This document shows, piece after piece, positions 62,673 to 64,000 of a stretch of DNA of 64,000 nt. Source of the stretch: CAZPQK01 sp964588695 (GTDB lineage Bacteria; Krumholzibacteriota; Krumholzibacteriia; WVZY01; JAKEHA01); assembly GCA_964588695.1 (NCBI GenBank), contig CAZPQK010000002.1:372001-436000 (forward strand), written 5' to 3'. The notes beneath the pieces were generated by a model. That model made no database searches. It saw nothing but the letters and a program-made list of their open reading frames with translations, and had not been told where the DNA came from. The position numbers and the translations under genes were made by a program. How positions within the stretch are numbered: position 1 is the stretch's first letter; each line of letters starts with the position of its first letter.

Positions 62673-63680
62673 TTACAGAGACCGCGCGACCAGGCGCACC
62701 TTCAACGTCGGCTCCGACGGGTCGTTGGTGTGAATCACCATCTCACCCAACGCACTCTCACGAGGTTTCGACTGCTTGGGCGGATCAAACGTCACCGAAA
62801 CGTTGTAACGCTTACCGGGAATCGCTTCGTCGATCTCTGCCGTGTACCCTTCGTGACTAAAGGTAATGTCGGTAATTTCAAACTCTCCGCGAGACTTCAG
62901 CAACGTCACCTGACGGGTAACGGCATCGTCCGCGGCGTCGGTTTCAAACTTAATGCGCCCGTAGTTAACAACCGTCGGCTGCACGGTGATTTCACCCTTG
63001 GTGATGACCTGCAACTGAACGGTATGGCGCGGCTCGTTTTCGCTGTTCGTATAGACAAACAACGAGCCGTATGTACTTTGCGTCGGGAGTTTGGGATTCT
63101 TCCACACCCGCACGCGATACTCACCGGCGGTTCCGGTATCTTCCACGCGATACGTAATCTTGTCGTCGATATTGGACTCGACTTTGGTAATCTTCAGGTC
63201 CAAATCGTCTTCGTTAGAGCTAATAGTTACGCCGCGCTCAATCGTCTCTCCATGACGCCCTTGCAAGAACAGTCGGCCTTTGGGGCTAACGTTCAGATAC
63301 GGAATTTCGTGCCCCATCATCGTCAAAGTAATGACCTTGCGATTGGGGGCGTTCGTCGTTACCGTGGTCGCCTTGCTCCACTGTCCGCTAACTTTTTTAC
63401 CGTCGATAACCAGGTTGATCTTTCCCACCTGACCAGGCGGGATGACTTTATCGTAGTCACTCGCGGTGCAGCCTCAGCCAGGCTTGACGTTTTCGATGAG
63501 CAGATCGGCGGTCCCCACATTTTTAATGAGGAACGTGTGCTCATATTTGTCCCGGGCGAACGCTTCGCCGAAATCGGCACGTACGTCCTGGATTTCAACC
63601 TTGGCAACGTCTTCTGCGTTGGCCGCGACGGCGATCGCTAGCAGCAGAATGGCCACCAGGGTGAATCTGATCCGTTTCAT
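62673..63680 (-). CDS. DUF1573 protein with in-frame TGA at the motif cysteine (candidate selenoprotein)
   Basis: A 335-codon frame from ATG 63680 (AGGGAG upstream) to a stop at 62673, broken by one TGA at codon 69 (63476-63474). The paralogue reads KPGCGCT; here it is KPG-TGA-GCT. On both sides the protein aligns residue by residue with the paralogue: DFGEAFARDKYEHTFLIKN before, then ASDYDKVIPPGQ, HEIPYLNVSPKGRLFLQG and IHTNDPSEPTLKVRLVARSL after. No other stop or frameshift exists in 266 following codons. If UGA is read as selenocysteine, the product is a Sec-x-Cys protein exported by its signal peptide (residues 1-22). Otherwise this is a recently inactivated gene or a base error. The second half could start by itself at GTG 63428, but that would remove the domain core. 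Selenocysteine machinery is not in the window. Confidence 0.8.
63433..63466 (-). promoter_or_regulatory. Hairpin after the in-frame TGA (possible bacterial SECIS)
   Basis: Counting from the A of TGA, bases 15-19 (TGACT) pair with 27-31 (AGTCA) around the 7-base loop ACGATAA, with a G-T pair outside. GCG (10-12) pairs with CGC (35-37), and CC (8-9) with GG (40-41), separated by small bulges. The apical loop begins 20 bases after the TGA, within the range recalled for bacterial SECIS elements. The loop's G is in third position, whereas the described consensus wants G in the first two, so the match is imperfect and chance is possible. Confidence 0.4.
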
Positions 63681-63724
63681 GGAAACTCCCTAGAATTAGG
63701 AATTTACGGGCGAAATTCGGAGGT

Positions 63725-63753
63725 ATAATAACGCATAAACCCCTTTATTTCCA
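63725..63753 (-). promoter_or_regulatory. Possible promoter of the DUF1573/TlpA locus
   Basis: Reading leftward, TGGAAA (63753-63748), a 17-base spacer and TATTAT (63730-63725) resemble a sigma-70 promoter with about 45 bases to the ATG at 63680. The -10 matches 5 of 6, the -35 4 of 6. Found by eye. Confidence 0.38.
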
Positions 63754-63763
63754 TTGTTTTATA

Positions 63764-63782
63764 CCCACGGGAGCCCCGTGGG
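63764..63782. other. Small GC-rich hairpin in the divergent spacer
   Basis: CCCACGG and CCGTGGG form a perfect 7-bp stem around GAGCC, upstream of the candidate leftward promoter. An alternative pairing (CGGGA with TCCCG) overlaps it. No T tract follows, so a terminator is unlikely; role unknown. Confidence 0.35.
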
Positions 63783-63926
63783 GTTCCCGAGATAATTGCA
63801 AATTCTTCGCCGGAAATTCGGCCTCATAACCACCGACTCCCCCGGCAAAGCCGTTGTCTCGCCGCAATTTGCGACCGTTGCCGGGTTTTGCTAGATTGCA
63901 GGGGCGCGACGACGCAAGGAGCCCAG

Positions 63927-64000
63927 TTGAATCCTCGATACGCTCGACATTACGCACTTCCCAACTTTGGCCCCGAGGGACAACAACGACTGTCCCGCGG
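63927..64000 (+). CDS. ThiF/MoeB/HesA-type adenylyltransferase, N-terminus only
   Basis: From TTG 63927, with AAGGAG seven bases upstream, the frame is open to the window end (24 full codons). It reads Leu/Met-Asn-Pro-RYARHYALPNFGPEGQQRLSR, which matches the conserved start of E1-like ThiF, MoeB and HesA proteins (RYxRqixLpeiGxeGQxxL). These adenylate the C-terminal glycine of ubiquitin-like sulfur carriers for molybdopterin or thiamine synthesis. Which one cannot be judged from 24 residues. Confidence 0.72.
   Translation, partial: MNPRYARHYALPNFGPEGQQRLSR

Noticed and set aside
62673..63428. Independent gene starting at GTG 63428 after the TGA
   Set aside because: It would start in the middle of the DUF1573 domain without a signal peptide, while the upstream part is in the same frame and aligns with the paralogue.
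62622..63641. A 339-codon open frame on the + strand opposite the TGA-containing DUF1573 gene
   Set aside because: No ribosome site and no recognisable product; the minus strand matches the DUF1573 paralogue throughout. Long antisense frames are common in GC-rich coding DNA.
1..64000. tRNA or rRNA genes and insertion sequences
   Set aside because: No cloverleaf-like segment, rRNA-like block or transposase was recognised by eye; a covariance-model scan would be the decisive test.

Overview
The window is about 64 kb of fairly GC-rich bacterial chromosome. No rRNA, tRNA, CRISPR array or insertion sequence was recognised. Several signs point to an uncultured lineage of the FCB superphylum (Eisenbacteria, Krumholzibacteriota, Latescibacterota or a relative). 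Two secreted proteins end in FlgD-like domains of the 'NYPNPFNP' type. There is a gingipain-like C25 protease, and the NADH dehydrogenase operon carries separate nuoC and nuoD genes. The phylum assignment is inference; a marker-gene tree would settle it.

Layout. 1-6025: a large C25 protease cut by the left edge, facing three tandem near-identical small secreted proteins. 6405-8455: a DUF222/HNH nuclease gene followed by repeats built around an 18-bp palindrome. 8456-23217: a GT-C-like membrane protein, a lipoprotein, a large secreted beta-propeller protein, a divergent myo-inositol pair (inositol monophosphatase and inositol-3-phosphate synthase), three more paralogous secreted proteins, a TPR protein, a staphylococcal-nuclease-like lipoprotein, a GH43-like lipoprotein and a VOC protein. 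23224-36668: one long leftward complex I operon, nuoA-B-C-D-E-F-G-H-J-K-L-M-N, with no nuoI. 36906-40955: a tight rightward operon (TIGR04282 transferase, rhomboid protease, SPL-like radical SAM, arylsulfotransferase-like secreted protein). 40960-43484: a histidine phosphatase and a DUF2723 membrane protein. 43497-53192: a leftward type IV filament operon with PilB and PilC homologues, five prepilins, a PilM-PilN fusion, PilO, PilP, a short secretin and a receiver-only response regulator. 53312-60450: an amino-acid permease with two UspA domains, an O-methyltransferase, DsbD, an FAH-family hydrolase and a GT4 glycosyltransferase. 60543-63680: a leftward redox locus of two DUF1573 proteins and a TlpA-like thioredoxin. 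63927-64000: the start of a ThiF/MoeB-type gene.

Main points of interest. (1) The second DUF1573 gene has one in-frame TGA exactly where its paralogue has the first cysteine of the KPGCGCT motif. The frame stays open for 266 further codons and a hairpin can be drawn just after the TGA, so this is a selenoprotein candidate, with recent nonsense mutation or base error as the alternatives. (2) Six secreted proteins from two unrelated families at distant loci share a C-terminal tail, Cys-x(8-9)-[ST]-W-G-x-[IV]-K-x-[LM]-Y-x(1-2)-stop, which looks like an undescribed sorting, anchoring or processing signal. (3) A perfect 18-bp palindrome occurs once inside the DUF222/HNH gene and four times in the repeats just downstream. 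(4) nuoI is missing from its usual place between nuoH and nuoJ in an otherwise complete operon.
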